Below are positions 34,298 through 43,122 of a DNA stretch of 64,000 nucleotides, in pieces. Position 1 is the first letter of the stretch, and every line of letters begins with the position of its first letter. Source of the stretch: Halalkalibacter krulwichiae. GTDB lineage: Bacteria; Bacillota; Bacilli; Bacillales; Bacillaceae_D. The notes below the pieces were generated by a model. The model was not told the DNA's origin. It did no database searches and saw only the letters and a program-made list of their open reading frames with translations. Made by a program: the position numbers and the translations under genes. The DNA lies in the NCBI RefSeq assembly GCF_002109385.1, contig NZ_CP020814.1, positions 2,937,501-3,001,500 on the forward strand, read 5' to 3'.

Positions 34298-37219
34298 TTA
34301 TTTTAATGTACGTTGAATAAGTTCGGGAGCATCCTCATTGTAAACAAGCCTCCAAGCGTCTAAAAGATTTTCTTTTGTTACTCTTAGAGCTGGAACAGCC
34401 ACATAAGGTGGTGCTTGTTTTCTAAGAAGTGCATACCCTGCCAATATTGCTTCTGCAACACCTTGTTGATATGGAAGCTGGGCACCCACTCCTTTTATCT
34501 TTCCATCCTTAGCTATTTCTAGTGCTGCATTAAAGCCTAAGTCAATCGTCGTGATGACCAAATTACTTTTTCCAACAGCTTCAGTTGCCTTCATAGCTCC
34601 TACTGCAGGTACATCCCATACAACGAACATTCCATTCATGTTAGGATTTTTTCTAATCATATCAACAGCCACTTTTTCTCCATCGCTTGGTTCATTGATA
34701 CCTGCACGTGCGACTATTTCAATACTGGGAAATATCTGCTTAATCGTCTCTACAAAACCTTCTGTTCTTTGATTTGTTGCAAACAAATCAGCATTGTAAT
34801 TGATAATGCCAACCTTCCCTTTTCCTCCTAATTCTTGACCCATAATATAAGCTGCCTCAATACCGTTGCCAAAGTTATCAGCTGCTACGATGCTGACATA
34901 ATCTTTAACGTGCTCTAGCCCCTTTGGAACATTGTCCATAAATACTAGCTTTACGCCTGCGTTAGCAGCCTTTTTATAAACACTTGCGGTAAAGATTGGG
35001 TCTACTGGAATGCTTACAATGATATCTGGCTTTTGAATCAAAATGGTCTCAATGTCTTCTACTTGCTTTTCCCATTTAAATTGTGCATCCGTTACAGCAA
35101 TTACCTCAACTCCCATTTTCTCAAAAGTTGAAGTTACACCTGCAATTTGAGACTTTGACCAATCATTGTCGGCATAGTGCATTGCTATAGCCGCCCTATA
35201 CTTCTTTTCCTTAATTTTTTTTAGCTCTGTTAAAGATAATTGAAGTGTCTTTGCAGAAACTGCCTCTTCTCCATACGGACCTGTGCTTAATATCGTATGA
35301 TGTGGAATATTTTGTGTAATCGTATTGTTTAATGTCTCATTTACTGTATTCAAAAAATCCTTCACATGAATTGGTTTTGACAAATAGTTATCAAACCCCT
35401 TGTCCAAAGTATATTGAACATCTTTAGGCATCGCATTTGCACTTACAGCAATAACAGCGATCCCTTTTGTTTGTTCCTTTGCTTTTAATATATCAAACAC
35501 TGCATAACCACTCATATCCGGAAGATTAAGATCAAGCAATATTAGATCTACTTTCTCTAAAGCAGCCTTTTCTATCCCTTCTTTCCCGTTGTTAGCAGTT
35601 AACAGTGTAAAGGAAGGATGAGATTTAATAATGTTTTTCACTAAGTTCAGATTAGATTCATTATCTTCAATATATAACAAGCGATAGTGTTCTGACCTTC
35701 CCTCTACTTTCTTAACCAATTCTACTTCGTCTTCCCAACGTATAACAGGCTTTAAATTTTTGGGAATAGGCAGACTAAAACAAAAGTCACTGCCTTGCCC
35801 CTTTTTACTTCTTACACTTATTTCGCCGCCCATTTGTTGCACAAGCTGCTTAACTATAGCCAAACCAATCCCTGTCCCCTCTTCTTCTGTACCTTCCACT
35901 CGGTAAAACGGAACAAATATTTTGTGATATTCTTCTACTGAAAAACCAACACCCGTATCAACAATATGAACAAATTGATTGTCTCCTTCCAAATAACTGT
36001 TGATTATGATGTTTCCATTTTGAAGATTATATTTAATGGCATTTTCTAAAAGGTTAAGGAGAATTTGTCTCAGTCGAACAGGATCAGCTAGAACGACCAT
36101 ATCATGTTGGGGATCTAGTTGTTTTTGAATACGAATATTTTTCTTTTTAGAGAGAGACTCAACTATATTGACACTTTCATCAATAATGTTTAAAAGAGGA
36201 ACCTCTTCTATCGAAACTTTTAATTTGCCCGTTTCAATTCTCGATAAATATAAAACTTCATTAATTAAATTTAATAAATGACCTCCCCCTTTTAAGATCT
36301 CTTGCACATAATCGCGTTGCTTGTCATTTAACGAATCATCATCAAGCTCTAATAACTGCGCAAAACCCAAAATCCCATTTAACGGTGTGCGTAATTCATG
36401 ACTCATTTTAGAAAGAAAGTCCGATTTAGCCCTATTTGCTTTTTCAGCCTCTTCTTTTGCTTGAATGTAGGTGTTCTCCATTTCTTTTCTTTCTGTAATA
36501 TCAGAAATACTTACAAGTGAGGCGCGATCACTATGGTAACGTATTGTGAGAGGTTTTGAGTTAACTGAAAACCATTTAATTGGATTATTCTCGTTGTCCT
36601 TTACTCCCACAATCGAGTTATGGAAGGAAATGCCCTTCTCTAGTGTTTTCACTCCAGGTAGTTCAGAGTAAGGTAAATGGGATCCATCCTCTGCAACATA
36701 TTCTACTTCCGTCCACCTATATGTATAATCACCTTTTAAGCCGATCATTTTTTGAAAGTTTTCATTTAAAGTAGTGACTTTACCATCTTTTTCAATTATG
36801 ATAACAGCTTCTGACATCGTCTGAAGAACGTCTTCATATAATGAGTTTGTATAGACTTGCTCATTTTCTGACGACGTTTTGTTACTTTGGATGAAAGTGC
36901 CTATAACTTCGACAATCTTACCATTATTAAATAAAGGTGCTAAAAAAGCTATGTAATCATTGCCTTTTAACTTTGTTTCATATTGAATAAATTGACCTTT
37001 CCAAGCCTGGTAACAATACTTGTTTATGATATCGGACAATTCACTAGGGAATATATCTTCTAGCTTTTTTCCATTCACATCTTCTTGGTTAAATCCCCAG
37101 TTGTAGAGCAAAGGACCATCACAATACGTACAAATAAAGGTGCTCTTTTTTTTGGTAAATCTACAGACAAGTCCCCTTTCCGTAACGTTTAGTGGAGTAT
37201 TAGATATAGAGTCTGACAT
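34298..37219 (-). CDS. Cytosolic hybrid histidine kinase with a C-terminal sugar-binding-protein domain
   Basis: 973 residues with no signal peptide or membrane helix. Order: PAS-like about 10-110; PAS with PAC about 125-245; HisKA about 260-330 with KMSHELRTPLNG near 273; HATPase_c about 370-490 (VDTGVGF, GTGIGLAIV); receiver about 509-625 (LYIEDNESN, Asp in LILLDLNLPD, Lys in LSKPIH). From about residue 645 to the end there is a complete Peripla_BP_4 sugar-binding domain (MHYADNDWSKSQ, VIAVTDAQF, DIIVSIPVDP, VFMDNVPKG, VITTIDLGFN, KGVGAQLPYQQG). More than half the residues of this last domain equal those of the transporter lipoprotein at 29280-30470, but the lipobox and linker are gone. It probably senses the same sugar inside the cell and signals to the LytTR regulator; that is inference. 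The ATG at 37219 follows AGGAGG. Confidence 0.95.
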   Translation of the reverse strand: MSDSISNTPLNVTERGLVCRFTKKKSTFICTYCDGPLLYNWGFNQEDVNGKKLEDIFPSELSDIINKYCYQAWKGQFIQYETKLKGNDYIAFLAPLFNNGKIVEVIGTFIQSNKTSSENEQVYTNSLYEDVLQTMSEAVIIIEKDGKVTTLNENFQKMIGLKGDYTYRWTEVEYVAEDGSHLPYSELPGVKTLEKGISFHNSIVGVKDNENNPIKWFSVNSKPLTIRYHSDRASLVSISDITERKEMENTYIQAKEEAEKANRAKSDFLSKMSHELRTPLNGILGFAQLLELDDDSLNDKQRDYVQEILKGGGHLLNLINEVLYLSRIETGKLKVSIEEVPLLNIIDESVNIVESLSKKKNIRIQKQLDPQHDMVVLADPVRLRQILLNLLENAIKYNLQNGNIIINSYLEGDNQFVHIVDTGVGFSVEEYHKIFVPFYRVEGTEEEGTGIGLAIVKQLVQQMGGEISVRSKKGQGSDFCFSLPIPKNLKPVIRWEDEVELVKKVEGRSEHYRLLYIEDNESNLNLVKNIIKSHPSFTLLTANNGKEGIEKAALEKVDLILLDLNLPDMSGYAVFDILKAKEQTKGIAVIAVSANAMPKDVQYTLDKGFDNYLSKPIHVKDFLNTVNETLNNTITQNIPHHTILSTGPYGEEAVSAKTLQLSLTELKKIKEKKYRAAIAMHYADNDWSKSQIAGVTSTFEKMGVEVIAVTDAQFKWEKQVEDIETILIQKPDIIVSIPVDPIFTASVYKKAANAGVKLVFMDNVPKGLEHVKDYVSIVAADNFGNGIEAAYIMGQELGGKGKVGIINYNADLFATNQRTEGFVETIKQIFPSIEIVARAGINEPSDGEKVAVDMIRKNPNMNGMFVVWDVPAVGAMKATEAVGKSNLVITTIDLGFNAALEIAKDGKIKGVGAQLPYQQGVAEAILAGYALLRKQAPPYVAVPALRVTKENLLDAWRLVYNEDAPELIQRTLK

Positions 37220-37639
37220 TCATTTCCTCCTAATCTACGGTGATTGAATCCGTACAAAATTTATCTGTAATTTTATTCTTTCTTAAAAAGATATATAAAA
37301 AAACGTGATTTGTAAAAAAGCATTGCTATAAAAAGGATGGTCAAGTTTTATTACTATGATTTCCTGATTGTTAACTGACCGCTCATTTTATCTTTAACAA
37401 CTGCCCACTTCGTTTCTCTTAAATATACATTTTTGCCCACGCAAAAACACCTCCGAATGTACACTTTAATTAAGTGTACCATTCGTAGGTGCTTTATAGT
37501 GTCTCATTTATCTAGGTTAGTCTAGAAAGGGATGGATGGAACAACCTCCCTCTGCAACTGATCACGAAAGTTTGGCAAAGGATTAGATCAGATAATTATG
37601 CTTTATGAAAAAGAAAGGACCTAGTTATGAGGTGTCAAA
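37220..37639. other. Intergenic stretch with one strong hairpin
   Basis: No gene seen. It holds a long imperfect hairpin at 37448-37491 (CACCT-CGAATG-TACACTT arms repeated inverted, around AATT), possibly a terminator or element end, and the ribosome binding site of the rpiA fragment. Confidence 0.55.
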
Positions 37640-37722
37640 ATGGTTGATAAAAAAATAATTGGTGAAAAAGCAGTAGAGTTTGTTAAAGATAGCATGGTTG
37701 TGGGGCTTGGTACGGGCTCTAA
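37640..37722 (+). pseudogene. rpiA: 5' fragment of rpiA (ribose-5-phosphate isomerase A)
   Basis: GAGGTG and an ATG at 37640 open a frame reading VDKKIIGEKAVEFV then MVVGLGTGS, the N-terminus of RpiA up to its phosphate-binding GTGS loop. It then stops abruptly (TAG) where DUF3231 sequence on the other strand begins. Only 27 of about 225 codons remain. RpiA interconverts ribose-5-P and ribulose-5-P, so the loss is from the same pathway as the nearby gnd and hxlA genes. Confidence 0.85.
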
Positions 37723-38639
37723 TTAGTAGATTTAGACCATCTTCAGCAATTAAGGCAATTTCGGTATTCATTCGTGCGTAATTTGCCGTTAAGTCTCTTC
37801 TTTGTCCCATTGATAATGCCTCACTATAATAAGCAATTGCTGCTGAAAGCAGTGTCACTATATGAAATAGCATAAGTTTATCTGAAAAGGGTGGAACTGT
37901 TGAATCTGTTACTTCTGTTTCATATAACCTTGGAACATGAAGATTCTCCTCTTTTAACATTGAACTTAGAATATCAAAGTGTTTAACACAAAGCTTACGA
38001 GCACGTTCCATATAATCTCGTACCTCTTTAGATTGACAAACTTGACTGAATCCTAACTCCAATACCATTTTTACCATTGTTTTCTACATATTAAGATGCA
38101 CACCACTGATTTCAATTGCGTTAATAGGTCTACGTTTCCCGAACAAACCAGTTAAATAATTTTGCTTCCTTTCAAAATCAATCTTTTGTTGATTGTTTAA
38201 AGTAGGAGGTTTGTTAATAATTCCCTTATTTAAGGAAATACTAGTTACCCTATCATATAGTTCCAATGATTGCGAAGTACATTCAATAAAGTATTTTCTG
38301 ACATCCTCTCGTATACAAACACTAGTGGCAAAAGCATATCTCGTCAAACCATGAATTCTAATAATATGTAAATAAACAAGGAGCATCTACTGTGACATCT
38401 TCGTCTGTAAAGCCTATTGGAATTGGCAGATTTTCTAAGGATAAGAATTGCTTCGTTTTTTCTAAATGAGTTTCTGATAATTCTAAGGCAAATTCCAGTA
38501 AATCGCGAATATCTTCATCCTTTACATCATGTAACATATAGCGAAGAATACATCGTGACAAACTGTCATTAACATACTGTGACCAAATGACAGCATGTTC
38601 TGATGCATTAATTTTTGTATGGTGATTAACTTGTTCCAT
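37723..38639 (-). pseudogene. Broken DUF3231 (spore-associated helical) protein gene
   Basis: Three consecutive minus-strand frames (38358-38639, 38084-38386, 37723-38077) together give an almost complete DUF3231 protein. It starts with MEQVNHHTKINASEHAVIWS and later shows IREDVRKYFIECTSQSLELY, KRRPINAIEISG and EVTDSTVPPFSDKLM. A frameshift near 38375, a stop near 38083 and loss of the last residues at the junction with the rpiA fragment inactivate it. DUF3231 proteins are common in spore formers and have two repeats of a ferritin-like helical bundle. Confidence 0.85.
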
Positions 38640-39122
38640 TTATCATCCCTCCTAGCAATTACGAATTAGGGTAACCATTTACATTAATTTTATTTGTTAA
38701 ATGTTCCTGGCAAGATGAATCTATAATCGTTTTCTTACCCATGCTTATTAGGGAATATTATATGATTGGAAAAGTTAAACATATATTCTCGATAGGTAGA
38801 TGCATTACAGAAATAGAAGCAGAAGTTAAATAGGGAATTCATACCGTTTGAGATTCCCTATTTAACTTTTCTAAAAAACATACTCTTTCGGAAACTAGTG
38901 AGATCTCTCAACACGAGCACTTATGAATCATTAAGAACTTTTCTGAAAGCATTACTTTTTTTTAGCCACCCTCCTATCAATTCCTTTGAATACATTCATG
39001 ATCTCACATCCTTTTCTCCGATCATATTCATTGTTTTCATTACCATTTCACAAATAATAAACTGTTTTCTTCACCTATTTTTATTGACTCTTTTTCTATT
39101 AAATGTGACAGATGTAATTTTG
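38640..39122. other. Intergenic stretch
   Basis: A short plus-strand frame (about 38700-38832) ends FSIGRCITEIEAEVK at a TAG immediately before a perfect terminator. It could be the tail of a lost gene, which I cannot identify. Nothing else is seen. Confidence 0.4.
38824..38872. terminator. Perfect 15-bp terminator hairpin
   Basis: AGTTAAATAGGGAAT (38824-38838) pairs exactly with 38853-38867, followed by TTTCT. It probably ended a rightward gene now lost. Confidence 0.8.
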
Positions 39123-40016
39123 TTAGCTTTTTTCAACAACATGTCCACCAAATTCGTTTCTTAATGCAGCCACCACTTTACCTGTAAAAGTATCGCTGTC
39201 TAATGAACGGTAACGCATCAAAAGAGACATTGCGATAACAGGAGTGGCTGCTTGTAAATCTAGAGCTGTTTCAACTGTCCACTTCCCTTCACCAGAAGAG
39301 TGCATAATCCCTTTAATTTCATCTAGCTTTGCATCTTTTGAAAATGCATGTTCAGTCAACTCCATGAGCCATGAACGAATAACTGAGCCGTTATTCCACA
39401 CTCTAGCCACTTTTTCGTAGTCAAAATCGAAGCTGCTTTTTTCTAATACCTCAAATCCTTCACCAATCGCTGCCATCATACCGTATTCAATTCCATTGTG
39501 AACCATTTTTAAGAAATGACCGCTCCCTGCTTTACCAGCATAAATAAATCCGTTTTCGACAGCAGTATCCTTGAAAATAGGTTCCACGATGCTCCAGGCT
39601 TCAGGGTCTCCACCAATCATATAACATGCTCCATTACGAGCACCTTCCATTCCTCCAGAAGTACCGACATCCATAAAGTGAATTCCTACTTCCTTTAGCT
39701 GGTTATATCGGCGAATGGATTCCTTATAGTGAGAATTTCCAGCTTCAATTACGATATCTCCAGTGCCTAATAATGGTGTCATTTCATCAATTACTGAATC
39801 TACCACAGCATGCGGAACCATAATCCACACAACTCTTGGTTTATCTAATGATTCAACAAGTTCTTTTAAATCAGATGTACCTTGAGCACCGTATTTCTTC
39901 ATTTCTTCAACTGCACTTCCATTTACATCGAAAGCTACTACTTCGTGATTGTTATCAATTAAATTTTGACCTAAGTTTAATCCCATTTTTCCTAAACCAA
40001 TTAATCCAACTTTCAT
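39123..40016 (-). CDS. gndA: 6-phosphogluconate dehydrogenase (decarboxylating), short GndA/YqeC type
   Basis: 297 residues, the short form of 6-phosphogluconate dehydrogenase. GLIGLGKMGLNL is the nucleotide-binding motif, DVGTSGGMEGARNG the substrate-binding motif, and KMVHNGIEYGMM near residue 165 contains the catalytic Lys and Asn. It oxidises 6-phosphogluconate to ribulose-5-phosphate and CO2. AGGAGG is too close to the ATG at 40022, so the ATG at 40016 is preferred. It is the second gene of a leftward zwf-gnd operon, 49 bases after zwf. A broken paralog lies at 57290-57535. Confidence 0.94.
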   Translation of the reverse strand: MKVGLIGLGKMGLNLGQNLIDNNHEVVAFDVNGSAVEEMKKYGAQGTSDLKELVESLDKPRVVWIMVPHAVVDSVIDEMTPLLGTGDIVIEAGNSHYKESIRRYNQLKEVGIHFMDVGTSGGMEGARNGACYMIGGDPEAWSIVEPIFKDTAVENGFIYAGKAGSGHFLKMVHNGIEYGMMAAIGEGFEVLEKSSFDFDYEKVARVWNNGSVIRSWLMELTEHAFSKDAKLDEIKGIMHSSGEGKWTVETALDLQAATPVIAMSLLMRYRSLDSDTFTGKVVAALRNEFGGHVVEKS

Positions 40017-40065
40017 GTTCATTTCCTCCTTAATAATCTAAAAATATTCTTCATCTTTTTATTAA

Positions 40066-41523
40066 CTACCACCATTTATATCCTTCCTCTGCCAATAATT
40101 GATGGGAAGCATCTGGTCCCATTGACCCGGATGTATATAATTGAAGGGGAATTGTATTTTCCTCAAAAGCCTCTAAGATTGGCTGTACCCATTTCCAAGA
40201 CAACTCCACTTCTTTCCAATGTGCAAAGAATGTTGAGTCGCCACGCATTGCATCGTAAATTAAAAGCTCATATGCTTCAGGAACATCTGCTTGCTTAGCA
40301 GAAAAATCAACATTGACTGGTTCGATTTTTCCATTGTTTAATGGGTTTTTACTATTTAATTGTAATGAAACACTTTCGTTTGGATTGATTTCAATCACTA
40401 AAAGATTTGGCGCAGTTTCTTTTTCTTGAGTCCTATACAAATCCTTTGATGTATTTTTGAATTCAATCACAATTCGGGTGGATTTCTCTGCCATTCTTTT
40501 TCCTGTACGGATATAGAAAGGAACCCCTCTCCAAAAATCATCATCCACACATAGACGAACAGCCACAAATGTGTCATTTAATGAAGAAGGAGCAACTTCA
40601 GCTTCTCCTGTATACCCAACAACTGGTTTAGAGTGGATTTCACCAGGACCATATTGACCTCGAATCACATGATTCACCACATCCTCTTTCTTTAATGGAC
40701 GAAGTGATTCTATTACTTTTCTCTTTTCATTGCGAATCTCTTCTGCACTGATTTGTTTTGGCAGCTGCATTGCTGTCATCATCAACATTTGCAGCATATG
40801 ATTTTGAAACATGTCGCGAATAGCCCCAGTTTGATCATAATAACCAGCCCTCTCTTCAACCCCAACTGTTTCGCTTGCAGTAATTTGCACATTTGCAATG
40901 TATTGGTTGTTCCATAATGCTTGAAGCACTGGATTTGCAAATCCTAACACTTCCAGGTTTTGTACCATCGGCTTTCCAAGATAGTGGTCGATGCGAAAAA
41001 TTTCTTCTTCATCAAAAGCTTTACTTAGTTTATCGTTTAATTCTTGAGCTGATTTTAAGTCATGTCCAAACGGCTTTTCGATAATTAGACGTTTCCAACC
41101 TTTAGTAGAACCTAGACCACTCTCTTTAATGTTGAAAGCAATCACATTAAAAAACTCTGGAGCAACAGATAGATAGAACATACGATTTTCTGGTATATTC
41201 AATTCTTCTTCACGTTGTTTAACGAGTTCAAGTAATCCTTTATATCCTTCAGCCTTGCTAGCATCTACATGGCAATACCGAAAGGCACGGATAAACACTT
41301 CAAAGTTTGAATTGTCATTAAGTGATCGTCTAGAAAATGTTTTTAAGGAATCTTCCACATAGTTTTGGAAATCAGTATCTGATAAATCTCCTCTACCCAC
41401 CCCAATAATGGAGATGGGCAGAGGTAATTTTTGATCCAAAAATAAATTATATAGAGCGGGGAAGATTTTTCTTTTTGCTAAGTCTCCTGTCGCCCCAAAT
41501 AAGACAAATGTCATTGCCTCCAT
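40066..41523 (-). CDS. zwf: Glucose-6-phosphate 1-dehydrogenase
   Basis: 485 residues, full length. N-terminal nucleotide-binding motif LFGATGDLAKRK, the active-site block RIDHYLGKPMVQN near residue 175 (catalytic His follows in the family) and C-terminal substrate-site PFYIRTGKRM. It oxidises glucose-6-P to 6-phosphogluconolactone with NADP. An in-frame start at 41553 exists, but TTTGGAGG precedes the ATG at 41523. It is first in the zwf-gnd operon. Next to hxlAB it would close a dissimilatory ribulose monophosphate cycle. Confidence 0.96.
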   Translation of the reverse strand: MEAMTFVLFGATGDLAKRKIFPALYNLFLDQKLPLPISIIGVGRGDLSDTDFQNYVEDSLKTFSRRSLNDNSNFEVFIRAFRYCHVDASKAEGYKGLLELVKQREEELNIPENRMFYLSVAPEFFNVIAFNIKESGLGSTKGWKRLIIEKPFGHDLKSAQELNDKLSKAFDEEEIFRIDHYLGKPMVQNLEVLGFANPVLQALWNNQYIANVQITASETVGVEERAGYYDQTGAIRDMFQNHMLQMLMMTAMQLPKQISAEEIRNEKRKVIESLRPLKKEDVVNHVIRGQYGPGEIHSKPVVGYTGEAEVAPSSLNDTFVAVRLCVDDDFWRGVPFYIRTGKRMAEKSTRIVIEFKNTSKDLYRTQEKETAPNLLVIEINPNESVSLQLNSKNPLNNGKIEPVNVDFSAKQADVPEAYELLIYDAMRGDSTFFAHWKEVELSWKWVQPILEAFEENTIPLQLYTSGSMGPDASHQLLAEEGYKWW

Positions 41524-41563
41524 TTTACATACCTCCAAAATTAAAAATTTCACTTATGCTATC

Positions 41564-41745
41564 TTAAAAAACTACTATAACTCTTGATAGCCAATCCCCT
41601 AGCTTAGCCATATTTTTATTTGAACCTGCTTGGACCGAAATAATAATGTCCCTAAAATGCGAATGACAGCATTTTGGACAATAACCATTATTCGATGTGA
41701 AGCTTAGGCATCTTGAACAAACTTAGTGATGCTTTGCATGTAACC
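41564..41745 (-). pseudogene. Small zinc-ribbon protein gene with a nonsense codon
   Basis: The minus strand reads AKHH, then a stop, then VCSRCLSFTSNNGYCPKC followed by CHSHFRD. This parallels the intact 59-residue protein at 50731-50910 (PKHRHVCDRCLTITKES, HCPKCGHSE) with both CxxC pairs kept. A stop codon replaces the residue before VC and no start is visible, so it is probably dead. It lies just upstream of zwf. Confidence 0.72.
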
Positions 41746-41980
41746 CGAACATACTATTCACCCTTTCAATGTAGTAAACAGAATACGGAAGATCAGATGA
41801 CTGATTAATAACCACAGTATTTCGTGAAACCAATGGTGCAACAAGATGTAAGTATAGTACCTACATTTTTTAAATGGAAGTACGCACTTTTCATGTAAAT
41901 ATTGATAAAAAAATAACATATTAACAAAATGTATACTGTAGGAAATAAACTCATCTATTTTTGTGTTAACTAAATTAAAA

Positions 41981-42008
41981 AGCCAGGGTGAGCATCCTCT
42001 CCCTGGCC
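41981..42008 (-). terminator. Hairpin with minus-strand T run
   Basis: GCCAGGG and CCCTGGC pair around a 13-base loop; on the minus strand CTTTTTAATTT follows. It lies about 450 bases upstream of zwf with no leftward gene before it, so it may be an attenuator or end a lost gene. A second small palindrome CACATAAATTTATGTG follows at 42008-42023. Confidence 0.6.
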
Positions 42009-42023
42009 ACATAAATTTATGTG

Positions 42024-42265
42024 CTATAAATCTTTATGTTTTGAAGCTTTTGGCGTAATAAGTGAGCTATCTAAACCGGATGTCTCACAAACACATCAGA
42101 TGCCTCCATAATTGCATTAGGATCAACTAACAATATAACCCTCTTTAATTTTCGAATAAATAAATGGATTGGTTTTACAATAGATTTTCACTTAGAAGCC
42201 GACCTTTACCATGTAAATAGATAATACTCATATTTACTTCTTTGATTATCCTCGCCTCTCTAATA
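42024..42265. other. Intergenic stretch, possible gene remnant
   Basis: Short minus-strand coding-like pieces (EASDVFVRHPV, SGLDSSLITPKASKH) in different frames suggest decayed coding sequence, but I cannot identify it. Confidence 0.3.
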
Positions 42266-42303
42266 GTATACTTTTTAACACTATGTAAAATAAAAGTGCG
42301 TAC
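42266..42303 (+). promoter_or_regulatory. HxlR-type regulatory repeat upstream of hxlAB
   Basis: TAGTATACTTTTT (GTATAC at 42266-42271) and GTGCGTACTTTTA (GCGTAC at 42298-42303) lie 32 bp apart. The same pair with the same spacing occurs beside hxlR at 47355-47392. In Bacillus subtilis HxlR activates hxlAB through paired upstream repeats in response to formaldehyde. Confidence 0.65.
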
Positions 42304-42481
42304 TTTTAATGTTGAATCATACATTGTATACTTGCAATTGTTCAGTGAGAGGCCATGGTATCCCTTATTGCTCGCAGGTACAGTTAAAGCACTATAAGGA
42401 TTATATTACTGTAAAAGTATTATTACACTTTGGAGCCATTATCACTGTACAACAATAAAAAAATTATAGGAGTGAATATAG

Positions 42482-43114
42482 ATGGAATTACAATTAGCAT
42501 TAGATTTAGTAAATATCCCAGAAGCAATTGAGTTAGTTAAAGAAGTAGAGGAGCACATTGATATCGTTGAAATCGGTACACCGGTTGTAATCAATGAAGG
42601 TCTTCATGCTGTAAAAGCAGTTAAAAAAGCATTCCCTAACTTAAAGGTATTAGCAGACCTAAAAATCATGGATGCAGCTGGTTATGAAGTAATGAAAGCT
42701 TCTGAAGCAGGTGCTGATATCGTCACAATTCTTGGAACTGCTGAAGATATGTCAATCAAAGGTGCTGTTGAAGAAGCGAAAAAACAAGGTAAAAAAATCC
42801 TTGTTGATATGATTGCTGTAAAAGACCTTGCTGGACGCGCAAAAGAAGTGGACGCTATGGGCGTTGATTATATTTGTGTTCATACTGGCTACGATCTTCA
42901 AGCAGTTGGAAAGAACTCTTTTGAAGATTTACAAACCATCAAAGGTGTTGTGAAAAATGCTAAAACTGCAATCGCAGGCGGTATTAAGTTAGACACACTA
43001 CCAGAAGTCATCAAAGTACAACCAGACCTTGTCATTGTTGGTGGCGGGATTACTGGACAAGCTGATAAAAAAGCTGTTGCTGCCAAAATGCAACAAATGA
43101 TCATTCAAGGGTAA
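42482..43114 (+). CDS. hxlA: 3-hexulose-6-phosphate synthase
   Basis: 210 residues of the OMP-decarboxylase superfamily. LALDLVNIPEAIELV at the start, VEIGTPVVINEG, the acidic/Lys motif LADLKIMDAAGYE near residue 58, and the phosphate-binding IAGGIKLDTL and VIVGGGITG. It condenses formaldehyde with D-ribulose-5-P to hexulose-6-P, the first step of the RuMP pathway. The ATG at 42482 follows AGGAGTG. hxlB follows eight bases later. It is preceded at a distance by paired HxlR-like repeats. Confidence 0.97.
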   Translation: MELQLALDLVNIPEAIELVKEVEEHIDIVEIGTPVVINEGLHAVKAVKKAFPNLKVLADLKIMDAAGYEVMKASEAGADIVTILGTAEDMSIKGAVEEAKKQGKKILVDMIAVKDLAGRAKEVDAMGVDYICVHTGYDLQAVGKNSFEDLQTIKGVVKNAKTAIAGGIKLDTLPEVIKVQPDLVIVGGGITGQADKKAVAAKMQQMIIQG

Positions 43115-43122
43115 TTCAGATC

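Noticed and set aside
41758..42012. 84-codon minus-strand frame upstream of zwf
   Set aside because: No ribosome binding site or recognisable motif; it spans a hairpin and looks like chance in AT-rich DNA.
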